From positions 1,054,001 to 1,118,000 of the forward strand of contig NZ_FOVG01000001.1 of NCBI RefSeq assembly GCF_900115075.1: a stretch of DNA of 64,000 nucleotides, in the 5' to 3' direction. Origin of the DNA: Candidatus Pantoea varia (lineage in GTDB: Bacteria; Pseudomonadota; Gammaproteobacteria; Enterobacterales; Enterobacteriaceae). This document shows positions 45,119-53,412 of the stretch, piece by piece (position 1 is the first letter of the stretch; every line of letters begins with the position of its first letter). A model generated the notes under the pieces. It was not told the origin of the DNA. It made no database searches and saw nothing but the letters and a program-made list of their open reading frames with translations. A program made the position numbers and the translations under genes.

Positions 45119-46367
45119 GCAGATTGAACAGGCTTTTGAACTGGCTAAACAACGTTACGCCGACATTGGGGTTGATGTTGAACAGGCTATCCGTCAACTG
45201 GACCACATCCCGGTCTCGATGCACTGCTGGCAGGGGGATGATGTCCGGGGATTTGAGAATCCACAGGGCGCATTAACCGGCGGTATTCAGGCAACGGGTA
45301 ACTATCCAGGGCGGGCACGGAATGCCAGTGAATTACGCAGTGATATCGACAAAGCAATGTCGCTGATCCCCGGCGCAAAACGCCTGAACCTGCACGCCAT
45401 TTATCTGGAAAGCGACAAGCCTGTCGATCGGGATGCCATTGAACCTGCCCATTTCGCCAACTGGGTCGCCTGGGCCAAAGAGCATAATTTAGGGCTCGAT
45501 TTTAACCCCAGCTGCTTCTCGCATCCGATGAGCGCCGACGGTTTTACGCTGTCGCACAGTGATAAAACCGTGCGTCAGTTCTGGATCGATCACTGCAAAG
45601 CGAGTCGCCGCATCTCCGCCTATTTTGGTGAGCAGCTGGGCACGCCGTCAGTGATGAATATCTGGGTACCGGATGGCATGAAAGATATCACCGTAGATCG
45701 GCTTGCTCCGCGTCAGCGTCTGATGAGCGCGCTGGATGAGGTCATTTCAGAAAAACTTAATCCGCAGCACCATATCGATGCGGTAGAGAGCAAGCTGTTT
45801 GGCATTGGCGCAGAGAGCTATACCGTGGGCTCTAATGAGTTTTATCTCGGTTACGCCGCCAGCCGCCAGACGGCGCTGTGCCTGGATGCGGGGCATTTCC
45901 ATCCCACTGAAGTGATCTCCGACAAAATTTCTGCCGCCATGCTCTATGTGCCGCGTCTGCTGCTGCATGTCAGCCGCCCGGTGCGCTGGGACAGTGACCA
46001 TGTAGTGCTGCTGGATGATGAAACCCAGGCGATCGCCAGCGAAATCGTCCGCCACCAGCTGTTCGACAAAGTGCATATCGGACTCGACTTCTTCGACGCC
46101 TCCATTAACCGGATTGCCGCCTGGGTTATCGGCACACGCAACACTAAAAAAGCGCTGCTGCGTGCCTTGCTGGAGCAGACCGACCATTTGCGTCAGGCCG
46201 AAAACAGCGGCGATTACACCGCGCGTCTGGCCCTGCTGGAAGAGCAAAAATCGCTGCCGTGGCAGGCAGTATGGGAAGCCTGGTGCCTGCGCCATGACGT
46301 CCCGGCTGATGCCAGCTGGTTAGGCGATGTCCGTCATTATGAACAACAGATCTTGAGCCAACGTTAA
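45111..46367 (+). CDS. rhaA: L-rhamnose isomerase RhaA
   Basis: The 418-residue TIM-barrel isomerase (E. coli 419) interconverts L-rhamnose and L-rhamnulose using two divalent metals. Conserved active-site segments include [17 protein letters not shown] and [10 protein letters not shown], which carry the metal-binding His, Glu and Asp. Its start lies inside the rhaB 3' end, implying translational coupling. Confidence 0.97.
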   Translation: MTKQIEQAFELAKQRYADIGVDVEQAIRQLDHIPVSMHCWQGDDVRGFENPQGALTGGIQATGNYPGRARNASELRSDIDKAMSLIPGAKRLNLHAIYLESDKPVDRDAIEPAHFANWVAWAKEHNLGLDFNPSCFSHPMSADGFTLSHSDKTVRQFWIDHCKASRRISAYFGEQLGTPSVMNIWVPDGMKDITVDRLAPRQRLMSALDEVISEKLNPQHHIDAVESKLFGIGAESYTVGSNEFYLGYAASRQTALCLDAGHFHPTEVISDKISAAMLYVPRLLLHVSRPVRWDSDHVVLLDDETQAIASEIVRHQLFDKVHIGLDFFDASINRIAAWVIGTRNTKKALLRALLEQTDHLRQAENSGDYTARLALLEEQKSLPWQAVWEAWCLRHDVPADASWLGDVRHYEQQILSQR

Positions 46368-46377
46368 GGATTTCACT

Positions 46378-47220
46378 ATGCAAAGCATTCTTTCTTCCGG
46401 GTTTGTTAAGGGAATGGTCAAAGCGACCAGCGACATGTGGCTGAAGGGCTGGGACGAACGTAACGGCGGCAATGTCAGCCTGCGTCTGCTGGAGGAGGAG
46501 GTCAAACCCTTTGCCGCCGACTTCTGCAAAGCGCCGCGCTGCATTGAGCTGACACAACCCGCACCCGCACTGGCCAACGACTGGTTTCTGGTGACCGGGT
46601 CAGGGAAGTTCATGCGCAACGTCCAGCTGGATCCGGCGGATTGCCTGGCGCTGCTGCAGATCGATGACAAGGGACTCTCTTATAAAATTCACTGGGGGCT
46701 GTCGAATGGGGGCTTGCCCACCTCTGAGCTGGCGTCACACTTTCAGTCTCATGCGGTGCGTAAAGCGGTCAGCAAGGGCGCAGATAGGGTGATCATGCAC
46801 TGTCACGCCACCAACTTTATGGCCCTGAGCTATGTGGTGGAAATGGATTCTGCCCGCTTCACCCGCCTGTTGTGGGAAGGCAGTACCGAATGTCTGGTGG
46901 TCTTCCCGGATGGCGTAGGTGTTTTGCCCTGGATGGTGCCTGGCACCGATGAAATCGGCACCGCAACTGCCGGTCAGATGCAGTCGCACACGTTGGTAAT
47001 GTGGCCGTTCCACGGCGTCTTTGGTACAGGCCCGACGCTCGATGAGACTTTTGGTCTGATAGACACAGCGGAGAAATCGTCCGAAGTGATCGTCAAAGTG
47101 CTGTCGATGGGCGGGATTCGCCAGAGCATAACGACAGAACAACTGGTCGCGCTGGGTAAGCGCTTCGGCGTGAAGCCGTGGCAACCAGCGCTGGATGTGG
47201 GGCCAGCGAATGCTGCGTAA
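46378..47220 (+). CDS. rhaD: Rhamnulose-1-phosphate aldolase RhaD
   Basis: The 280-residue class II zinc aldolase (E. coli 274) splits L-rhamnulose 1-phosphate into dihydroxyacetone phosphate and L-lactaldehyde. Phosphate-binding Asn-Gly-Gly-Asn-Val-Ser near 30, the zinc ligands in Met-His-Cys-His-Ala-Thr-Asn near 140 and the later His in Trp-Pro-Phe-His-Gly are present. The lactaldehyde product is the substrate of AldA encoded about 8 kb to the left. It overlaps rhaM by 11 bases. Confidence 0.97.
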   Translation: MQSILSSGFVKGMVKATSDMWLKGWDERNGGNVSLRLLEEEVKPFAADFCKAPRCIELTQPAPALANDWFLVTGSGKFMRNVQLDPADCLALLQIDDKGLSYKIHWGLSNGGLPTSELASHFQSHAVRKAVSKGADRVIMHCHATNFMALSYVVEMDSARFTRLLWEGSTECLVVFPDGVGVLPWMVPGTDEIGTATAGQMQSHTLVMWPFHGVFGTGPTLDETFGLIDTAEKSSEVIVKVLSMGGIRQSITTEQLVALGKRFGVKPWQPALDVGPANAA

Positions 47221-47524
47221 AGCCTTTGTGATGCAGGTGAAAGCCGACTGTCATGCGGAGTATGAGCGTCGCCACTCACCGATCTGGCCTGAACTGGCCG
47301 AAACCCTGAAAGCGCACGGCGCACACAACTATGCCATCTGGCTGGATGCCGAACGGCATCTTCTGTTCGCCAGCGTTGAGATTGAATCTGAGGAGCGCTG
47401 GAACGCGGTGGCAAAAACTGAGGTGTGTCAGCGCTGGTGGGCCTCAATGAAAGATCTGATGCCATCGAATGCTGATAACAGCCCGATCAGTCAGCCGTTG
47501 AAACCGGTTTTCTTTCTGGAATAA
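47210..47524 (+). CDS. rhaM: L-rhamnose mutarotase RhaM
   Basis: The 104-residue protein equals E. coli RhaM in length and shares [16 protein letters not shown] and [11 protein letters not shown]. It interconverts rhamnose anomers, with the catalytic His in the Arg-Arg-His segment. The ATG inside the rhaD 3' end is preferred to a start five codons earlier. It closes the operon before a hairpin. Confidence 0.96.
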   Translation: MLRKAFVMQVKADCHAEYERRHSPIWPELAETLKAHGAHNYAIWLDAERHLLFASVEIESEERWNAVAKTEVCQRWWASMKDLMPSNADNSPISQPLKPVFFLE

Positions 47525-47533
47525 AAGAGGGAA

Positions 47534-47552
47534 AGGGCGGCATCGCCGCCCT
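47534..47552. terminator. Bidirectional terminator between rhaM and comR
   Basis: An 8-bp stem AGGGCGGC/GCCGCCCT with a three-base loop sits in the 34-bp gap between convergent genes. Leftward it is followed by TTCCCTCTTTTATT, rightward by GAGATTCT. Confidence 0.8.
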
Positions 47553-47558
47553 GAGATT

Positions 47559-48209
47559 CTACTGTTTAGCCTGACACAAGCCGGTCAGCGTCGGCCACAT
47601 CGCCATCAGCGTATCAATAATGCTCTCCAGATCGCCTCGATCTACGCCTTCACGCGCCCGCACCGACATGCCCTGCAGCATACAACTCAGATAACGGGAC
47701 AGCGCCGGAATATTCACTGACGCACTCAGTTCGCCACGCTGCTGACGCGTCAGCAGAAAATCTCTTAACACATGCTCCTGCGACTGATGCTGCTGTTGCA
47801 GCATGGTAGCAATCTCTTTCGACGCCGCCGACAAGGCGGTTGAGGTGCAGATAAAGAAACAGCCGCCGGGAGAGTCGCGTTCGGTAAAACAGGCTGCGGT
47901 GGCGCGGAAATACCCTTCAATCGCACGATCCACCGGTAACTGGTCATCGCCTAACGCCGCTTCACGCCATGCGCTGAACTTCTCTACATAGCGCTCCATT
48001 GCCGCGCGAAACAGTCCCTCTTTATTCACAAACTCTGCGTAAAGAGTCGGCGCTTTAGCACCGGTTGCGGCTACCAGATCGGACAAAGAGGTGCCCTCAT
48101 AACCGTGTGTCCAGAACAGTGTCAGTGCTTTATCGAGCGCAGCTTCGCGATCGAACACTTTGGGTCGGCCACGGCATTTCTTTACATCGCAATCCTGAAC
48201 CTGACTCAT
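47559..48209 (-). CDS. comR: TetR-family copper-responsive repressor ComR
   Basis: The 216-residue repressor is strikingly close to E. coli ComR (YcfQ, 210) across the DNA-binding domain: Arg-Gly-Arg-Pro-Lys-Val-Phe-Asp-Arg-Glu-Ala-Ala-Leu-Asp-Lys-Ala, then Ala-Thr-Gly-Ala-Lys-Ala-Pro-Thr-Leu-Tyr-Ala-Glu-Phe. ComR represses bhsA (comC), an outer-membrane-affecting stress gene, and copper relieves repression. Here too it is divergent from bhsA genes, with two related palindromes in the 308-bp gap. Confidence 0.92.
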   Translation of the reverse strand: MSQVQDCDVKKCRGRPKVFDREAALDKALTLFWTHGYEGTSLSDLVAATGAKAPTLYAEFVNKEGLFRAAMERYVEKFSAWREAALGDDQLPVDRAIEGYFRATAACFTERDSPGGCFFICTSTALSAASKEIATMLQQQHQSQEHVLRDFLLTRQQRGELSASVNIPALSRYLSCMLQGMSVRAREGVDRGDLESIIDTLMAMWPTLTGLCQAKQ

Positions 48210-48242
48210 ACACCCTCACTGACAGTAAAACACCCTATTAAA

Positions 48243-48256
48243 TTACCGATCATTAT
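48243..48256. promoter_or_regulatory. Putative ComR operator near comR start
   Basis: TTACCGATCATTAT matches 10 of 14 bases of the perfect palindrome found before the first bhsA gene. It lies 34 bases upstream of the comR start codon, a natural position for autorepression. Confidence 0.5.
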
Positions 48257-48443
48257 AAAAATGTGCAAGGCCCGCTATGGATGTCGCCAGCAGGGGTTGC
48301 CATTTTGTGCGCCAGCGCAATCTTACCGCCCCTATGGTTAAGTCAGAAAAGGGGCTGAAGCCCATAATCACGCCACTTCGCGATTAAAATAACGCTCATT
48401 AAATAAATATTGACGACAAGCCGCATCGGAGTCTATCATTTGT

Positions 48444-48457
48444 TTAACGGTCGTTAA
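48444..48457. promoter_or_regulatory. Putative ComR operator upstream of bhsA pair
   Basis: TTAACG-GT-CGTTAA is a perfect 14-bp inverted repeat about 60 bases before the first bhsA start, in the probable promoter. TetR regulators bind palindromes of this size. A degenerate copy lies near comR. Confidence 0.62.
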
Positions 48458-48517
48458 TTAAATAGCGACAACCTCATTCAGTCCAACCGAATTCAATTAC
48501 CGAATAGAGAGAATATT

Positions 48518-48775
48518 ATGAAAACCATCAAAACCACCCTGGCAGCTCTGGCACTGACTACCCTGACTTTTGGCGCTTATGCCGCTGACCTCGTCACCAG
48601 CGAACCGTCTAATCAGCAGCCAGTAGGCACCATCTCTGTACAGGGCGGCACCAACCTGACCTCCCTTGAATCGCAGCTGAGCGCCAAAGCGGATGAAGCA
48701 GGTGCGAAATCGTTCCGCATCACCTCAACCAGCGGCCAGAACAAACTGCACGGCACGGCTGTGATTTATCAGTAA
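48518..48775 (+). CDS. bhsA: BhsA/McbA family stress protein, copy 1
   Basis: The 85-residue secreted protein has a signal peptide of about 22 residues (Gly-Ala-Tyr-Ala-Ala) and a single DUF1471 domain: Gly-Thr-Ile-Ser-Val-Gln-Gly-Gly-Thr-Asn-Leu, then Ala-Lys-Ser-Phe-Arg-Ile-Thr-Ser, then a C-terminal Leu-His-Gly-Thr-Ala-Val-Ile-Tyr. Length and sequence match E. coli BhsA (85), which affects outer-membrane permeability, biofilm formation and copper uptake and is repressed by ComR. It is followed 39 bp later by a close paralogue. Confidence 0.93.
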   Translation: MKTIKTTLAALALTTLTFGAYAADLVTSEPSNQQPVGTISVQGGTNLTSLESQLSAKADEAGAKSFRITSTSGQNKLHGTAVIYQ

Positions 48776-48814
48776 TTGGGTTTTTTCAACAGATAACGTG
48801 AGAAGGGGTTCGTT

Positions 48815-49072
48815 ATGAAACGTATCAACATGATGGTGGCGGCGGCTGTACTTAGCGGCCTCTCATTTGCCAGCGTGGCGGCCCAGCAGGTCAGCAGCAC
48901 ACCGCTGGATCAGCAAAAAATCGGCGTCATCAGCGCAACGGGCAGTACTAATCTGACCTCGCTGGAGCAGCAACTGTCAGAAAAGGCCAGCGATGTCGGG
49001 GCAAAGTCTTTCCGCATCACTTCGACCTCTGGCAGCAACAACCTGCATGGCACAGCCGTTCTTTATAAGTAA
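48815..49072 (+). CDS. bhsA: BhsA/McbA family stress protein, copy 2
   Basis: The 85-residue tandem paralogue of the preceding gene has its own signal peptide (cleavage near Ser-Val-Ala-Ala). The DUF1471 core is nearly the same: Gly-Ser-Thr-Asn-Leu-Thr-Ser-Leu-Glu-Gln-Gln-Leu, Gly-Ala-Lys-Ser-Phe-Arg-Ile-Thr-Ser-Thr-Ser-Gly. The mature start (Gln-Gln-Val-Ser-Ser-Thr-Pro-Leu-Asp-Gln-Gln-Lys-Ile-Gly) is closer to E. coli BhsA than copy 1. AGAAGGGG upstream gives independent translation. A strong terminator closes the pair. Confidence 0.93.
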   Translation: MKRINMMVAAAVLSGLSFASVAAQQVSSTPLDQQKIGVISATGSTNLTSLEQQLSEKASDVGAKSFRITSTSGSNNLHGTAVLYK

Positions 49073-49095
49073 AAGCACGATAAATATTCATAAAC

Positions 49096-49133
49096 AGGCT
49101 TCAGATAAACCCACTTATCTGAAGCCTTTTTTT
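49096..49133 (+). terminator. Strong terminator after the bhsA pair
   Basis: Thirteen-base perfect arms AGGCTTCAGATAA/TTATCTGAAGCCT with a six-base loop run directly into seven T. Confidence 0.95.
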
Positions 49134-49150
49134 ATTCTTAAATCACCGCC

Positions 49151-50335
49151 TTATCCGTTGCTCCGCAACTGGGGATAACGACGGAAGATGTAAACACACC
49201 AGAGTAACGCCACCAGACCAATCATCCCGCCGACGTTCCCGACTTCCGCCATGCTCAAATGCAGACTGACCTGATTGCCCAGCAGCGCGCCCGCGCCAAT
49301 ACCGATATTGTAAATACCAGACATCAGCGACATCGCCACATCCGTGGCATCCGGTGCCAGCGATAACACCCGCACCTGCATCCCCAGTCCGATCATCATC
49401 ATCGCCATGCCCCAGACAACGCACAGCGTTGAAATAGCGGCAGGCCGGACGGCAGCAAAAATCAGCAGTCCCATGCACAGGGTGATCAGCGCGATGGCGG
49501 CAATCAACAGCCCGGAGGGGAATTTATTGCCGAGGGTACTGAACAGCACGCTGCCCACAATACCGGCTGAGCCAAACAGCAGCAGCAGCAGGGTCGTAAA
49601 GTTGCCACTGGAATGGGCGACATTCTGCATAAACGGTTCGATATAGCTGTAAGCGGTGTAATGTGCGGTCACCACCAGCGTCACCAGCAGATACATGCTG
49701 ACCAGCGCCGGACGGCGGAACAGCATCGGCACACTGCTCAGCGAGCCGGTATGCTCACTTGGCAGACGCGGCAGGATCCGCACCAGCATAATCATCAGCA
49801 CCAGCGCCGAAAGGCCAATCGCGCCGAAGGTGGTACGCCAGCCCAGATACTGACCGACCACGCGGCCAATCGGCACGCCGAGCACCATTGCCAGCGCGGT
49901 ACCCGTCGCCAGCATACTCAGGGCCTGCGTTTTTTTACCGGCTGGCGCAACGCGAATCGCCAGCGAGGCGGTGATCGACCAGAACACCGCGTGAGACAGG
50001 GCGATGCCCACACGGGACACCATCAGGGACCGGAAATCCCAGGCGACGGTTGAAAGCCCATGGCTGACGATAAAGATCAGGAACAGCACACCCAGCAGCA
50101 GTCGTCGCTCAACATTGCGCGTCAGCAGCATCAGTGGCAATGAGAGCAGTGCGACCACCCAGGCGTAGATGGTCAGCATGATCCCGACATCCGCCGTCGG
50201 CATAGAAAAGTCTGCCGCGATATCGGATAGCAGGCCAACCGGCACAAATTCGGTGGTGTTGAACACAAAGGCGGCGATAGCCAGCAATACTACGCGTAGC
50301 CAGGCAGTTTTACGTGAAACAGTCGTTGATTGCAT
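49151..50335 (-). CDS. sotB: Sugar efflux transporter SotB (MFS)
   Basis: The 394-residue 12-helix major facilitator is near-identical in segments to E. coli SotB (YdeA): [29 protein letters not shown], and Tyr-Ser-Tyr-Ile-Glu-Pro-Phe. It exports arabinose, IPTG and related sugars. Unlike in E. coli, the mar genes are not beside it. Confidence 0.94.
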   Translation of the reverse strand: MQSTTVSRKTAWLRVVLLAIAAFVFNTTEFVPVGLLSDIAADFSMPTADVGIMLTIYAWVVALLSLPLMLLTRNVERRLLLGVLFLIFIVSHGLSTVAWDFRSLMVSRVGIALSHAVFWSITASLAIRVAPAGKKTQALSMLATGTALAMVLGVPIGRVVGQYLGWRTTFGAIGLSALVLMIMLVRILPRLPSEHTGSLSSVPMLFRRPALVSMYLLVTLVVTAHYTAYSYIEPFMQNVAHSSGNFTTLLLLLFGSAGIVGSVLFSTLGNKFPSGLLIAAIALITLCMGLLIFAAVRPAAISTLCVVWGMAMMMIGLGMQVRVLSLAPDATDVAMSLMSGIYNIGIGAGALLGNQVSLHLSMAEVGNVGGMIGLVALLWCVYIFRRYPQLRSNG

Positions 50336-50623
50336 GAGGAGTCAAGTCAGTCAGAAAAGCGAATTTGGATGTCGCGGGAACACCCAGCGAAAGTGACCTG
50401 CGTCACAAATTATCCGCTATTGTAGTAAATAAACCGGGAAGAGAAACGTTATAAACGCCTTTTAATGCCGAATTTTTATTATCGTCCGGTCACAGGGCGA
50501 TAACCTAAGGTTATTGAGCGCGATGACGAGCGGGATTCAGTGGCAGCAGGGGGGTTACCTTTAAGCTGAAAGAGGCTGGACAGCGCAGCGGGAAGCGTTT
50601 CACCACTGAGCTGTCCGATAGGT
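50336..50623. other. Intergenic region between sotB and a small gene
   Basis: These 288 bp hold the sotB promoter (left) and the 3' trailer of the small Cys/His gene (right). A perfect inverted repeat, ATAACCT-A-AGGTTAT, lies at 50500-50514. No credible gene is seen. Confidence 0.5.
50500..50514. repeat. 15-bp palindrome upstream of sotB
   Basis: Arms ATAACCT and AGGTTAT meet across a single A. It is too tight for a hairpin, so a dimeric-protein binding site is the more likely use. It is 165 bp upstream of sotB, rather far for a repressor of that gene. Confidence 0.55.
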
Positions 50624-50884
50624 TTAACGCGGCGTCTGAGTGTGCTTCAGGGCCACACTGAGCTGAGCGGCCTGCTGTTCGGTGTTATTGAGCGGACAGC
50701 AGTTTTCACAGCCGATTGCACCTGCATAATATTTTTTTGCCTGCAAAATGGCGGCGTTCACGTGGTAAAAACTGCCCAGAAACAGTCTGTTATCCATGTT
50801 GGGAAGATGGGGGCATCCTGCCGCATGAACCACATGATTATTGTTATATCCCGATTGTTTATTGACGTAATAGTAGAGAGCCAC
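50624..50884 (-). CDS. Small Cys/His-rich protein of unknown function
   Basis: The 86-residue protein starts at GTG with AAGGA six bases upstream. It has a compact N-terminal domain with His20, Cys24, His26 and the cluster Cys59, Cys62, Cys63, plus Leu-Gly-Ser-Phe and an Ala-Lys-Lys-Tyr-Tyr helix. The layout suggests a small metal-binding or nuclease-like treble-clef, similar to short unnamed proteins in many proteobacteria. I cannot give a name. No signal peptide is present. It appears to be a single-gene unit. Confidence 0.7.
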   Translation of the reverse strand: MALYYYVNKQSGYNNNHVVHAAGCPHLPNMDNRLFLGSFYHVNAAILQAKKYYAGAIGCENCCPLNNTEQQAAQLSVALKHTQTPR

Positions 50885-51042
50885 AGGCGTTCCTTGTTGC
50901 CGTGTTAAAAGGCAAAGCAGATGAATTATTACAATAAAAAGGATTATAGCGGGAAACAGGCGTTTTGTTTGTTGTGGATCTGAATGAAACGTTCGGTGGG
51001 ATGCGCCGCCAGGCCCGCTCAGGCCTGGCGAAAGAGAGGGAA

Positions 51043-52293
51043 TCAGAGTTTTTTACTGTGCAGACGCCAGGCAACCGCCAATGCCAGAATCAGCAGGATA
51101 CCGATAAACAGCGTAATCCCGCTCCAGCCAAAGTTATGCCAGAACACCCCACCCAGTGTGCCCGCCACGCTGGAACCCACGTAGTAGCTGAACAGATAGA
51201 GTGAAGAGGCCTGGCCCCGCGCTCTGCGAGCACGCGGACCAATCCAGCCGCTGGCGACCGCATGGGCCGCAAAAAAACCGGCGGTAAACAGCATCATCCC
51301 GGGCAGGATCAGCCAGAGGGAGTTAAAGGCCGTCGCCAGCAAACCCAGCAGCATGATGGCCGTTGCGCCCAGCATCACCGGTCCGCGTCCGAGGCGGCTG
51401 GTCAGCGCACCCGCTTTAGGCGAACTCCAGGAGCCAGTGAGATAGACCACTGATAACAGCCCGACCACGGCCTGACTGAGATGCCAGGGCGCGTCCAGTA
51501 AGCGATAGCCAATGTAATTGAACAGAGTGACGAAGGCGCCCATCAGCAGGAAGCCTTCGGCAAACAGCCACGGCAGGCCCGGATCGCGCCAGTGCAGCCG
51601 GAAGTTAATCAGCAGATTACGCGGACGCAGCGTAATGGGTCTGAAATGCCGCGATGCCGGCAGGATCTTCCAGAACATCAGTGCCGAAGCCAGCGAGAAG
51701 CAGCCAATCACCGCCACGGCGATCCGCCAGGAGAAGAGGTCGGTCAGCACGCCGCTCAGCAGACGTCCGCTCATCCCGCCTATCGAGTTACCGCTGATAT
51801 ACAACCCCATCGAAAAGGCGACGACCCGCGCATCCATCTCTTCGCTGAGATAGGTCATCCCCACCGCCGCAACGCCGCTGAGCGACAGGCCCATCAGCCC
51901 ACGCATAATCAGAATGCCGTGCCAGCTGGTCATCGTGGCCGAGATCAGCGTGCAGATGGCGGCCAGCATCAGCGCGGTCACCATCACCGATTTACGCCCG
52001 ACAGCATCAGAGAGCGGACCGGTGACCAGCAGGCCCAGCGCCATCAGGCCGGTAGAGATGGAGAGCGACAGGCTGCTGGTCGCCGGAGAAACACCAAACT
52101 GCTGAGAGAGCACCGGCAGAATCGGCTGCACACAGTAGAGCAGGGCAAAGGTTGCCAGTCCGGCGGAGAAAAGGGCCAGCGTTACGCGCATAAATTTGGG
52201 CGTTCCCCGGCGAATATAACCTGAAGCAGCAGCGGACTCAGGCGCGGCAGGCACCGCCTCCTCATCCACTGTTACCTGTATTGAGCGACTCAC
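51043..52293 (-). CDS. ynfM: MFS transporter YnfM
   Basis: The 416-residue, 12-helix drug:H+ antiporter-type carrier (E. coli YnfM, 417) has a hydrophilic N-terminus of about 40 residues. The motifs Gly-Pro-Leu-Ser-Asp-Ala-Val-Gly-Arg-Lys and Tyr-Ile-Ser-Gly-Asn-Ser-Ile-Gly-Gly-Met-Ser-Gly-Arg are present. E. coli YnfM has been implicated in arabinose efflux; the true substrate is uncertain. It diverges from ynfL, its likely regulator, as in E. coli. Confidence 0.9.
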   Translation of the reverse strand: MSRSIQVTVDEEAVPAAPESAAASGYIRRGTPKFMRVTLALFSAGLATFALLYCVQPILPVLSQQFGVSPATSSLSLSISTGLMALGLLVTGPLSDAVGRKSVMVTALMLAAICTLISATMTSWHGILIMRGLMGLSLSGVAAVGMTYLSEEMDARVVAFSMGLYISGNSIGGMSGRLLSGVLTDLFSWRIAVAVIGCFSLASALMFWKILPASRHFRPITLRPRNLLINFRLHWRDPGLPWLFAEGFLLMGAFVTLFNYIGYRLLDAPWHLSQAVVGLLSVVYLTGSWSSPKAGALTSRLGRGPVMLGATAIMLLGLLATAFNSLWLILPGMMLFTAGFFAAHAVASGWIGPRARRARGQASSLYLFSYYVGSSVAGTLGGVFWHNFGWSGITLFIGILLILALAVAWRLHSKKL

Positions 52294-52352
52294 ACATCTT
52301 CCTCTCTGTCAGAAAACCTGTCGTCAGCTTAGGAAAGCGGCATTATGATGTC

Positions 52353-52378
52353 TAATATATTAATAATCTCAAATGAGA
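52353..52378. promoter_or_regulatory. Candidate LysR operator between ynfM and ynfL
   Basis: Two dyads sit side by side in the 95-bp divergent gap: TAATATATTA (perfect) and TCTCA-AA-TGAGA. The second ends ten bases before the ynfL start codon. A LysR regulator binding here could control both genes. Confidence 0.55.
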
Positions 52379-52388
52379 CGTTTAAGAT

Positions 52389-53282
52389 ATGAATATTGAG
52401 CTGCGTCATCTGCGCTACTTTGTTGCGGTCGCGGAAGAGTTACATTTCGGACGGGCAGCCCAGCGGCTGAACATTTCTCAGCCGCCGCTCAGCCAGCAGA
52501 TTATTCAGCTGGAATCGGAGACCGGCGCAAGGCTGTTTAATCGTACCAACCGTAGCGTGCAGCTCACCGCCGCCGGGCATCAGTTGCTGAATGATGCCCG
52601 CGCGATTCTGTTGCAGGTTGAGCAGGCCGCCGATCGCGCTGCCCGGTTGCATCGTGGCGAAGAGGGAGAGCTACGGATCGGCTTTACCTCTTCGGCTCCG
52701 TTTACCGCCGTGGTCTCCGATGCGCTATTCCGCTTTCGTCAGCGCTGGCCGCAGGTGCATATTCAGATGCAGGAGATCAACACCCGCCAGCAGTTGGCAC
52801 CCTTGCATGATGGACGGCTCGATCTCGGCGTGATGCGCAACACGCCGCTGCCAGCCGATCTGCGGCATCAGCTGCTGCTGAGCGAGCCGCTTTATGCCGT
52901 GGTGCATAAGGCGCATCCGCTGGCTGACGCCGACAAAATCTCTGTAACCGCCCTGGCGGCGGAACCTTTCGTCTTCTTCGATCCTCAGGGCGGCACCGCG
53001 CTCTACAGCGATATTCTGGCACTCCTGCACCGCTATCACATCAAGCCCTATATCACCCAGGAAGTGGGTGAAGCGATGACCATCCTGGGGCTGGTAGCAA
53101 CCGGTCTGGGCGTATCCATTCTGCCTGCCTCATTCCGGCGGGCGCGGCTGGCCGATCTGGTCTGGGTGCCGTTAACGGAAGAGGATGCCATTTCAGAGCT
53201 GTGGCTGGTCTGGTCAGCCGGACGCGAAATGAATGCGCAGATGGAGAACATGATGGCGTTGCTGCGGGAAAATCGGCCCTGA
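52389..53282 (+). CDS. ynfL: LysR-family regulator YnfL
   Basis: The 297-residue LysR protein has an HTH of the CatR/BenM/CynR branch (Glu-Leu-Arg-His-Leu-Arg-Tyr-Phe-Val-Ala-Val-Ala-Glu-Glu-Leu-His-Phe-Gly-Arg-Ala-Ala, then Ser-Gln-Pro-Pro-Leu-Ser-Gln-Gln-Ile). The effector domain has Phe-Thr-Ser-Ser-Ala-Pro-Phe. It is the YnfL orthologue by position between ynfM and mlc. Confidence 0.9.
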   Translation: MNIELRHLRYFVAVAEELHFGRAAQRLNISQPPLSQQIIQLESETGARLFNRTNRSVQLTAAGHQLLNDARAILLQVEQAADRAARLHRGEEGELRIGFTSSAPFTAVVSDALFRFRQRWPQVHIQMQEINTRQQLAPLHDGRLDLGVMRNTPLPADLRHQLLLSEPLYAVVHKAHPLADADKISVTALAAEPFVFFDPQGGTALYSDILALLHRYHIKPYITQEVGEAMTILGLVATGLGVSILPASFRRARLADLVWVPLTEEDAISELWLVWSAGREMNAQMENMMALLRENRP

Positions 53283-53412
53283 AGCCTCCGGTTCACCGTA
53301 TCAATCTGTGCGATAAATCACATTTCTAATCAAATATTTGACGCTGTCGCCTGATCTGCCTCACCATGGCGCATGTTTATTTAGAAGCGCGAAAATAACC
53401 GGGAGCAGGGTT

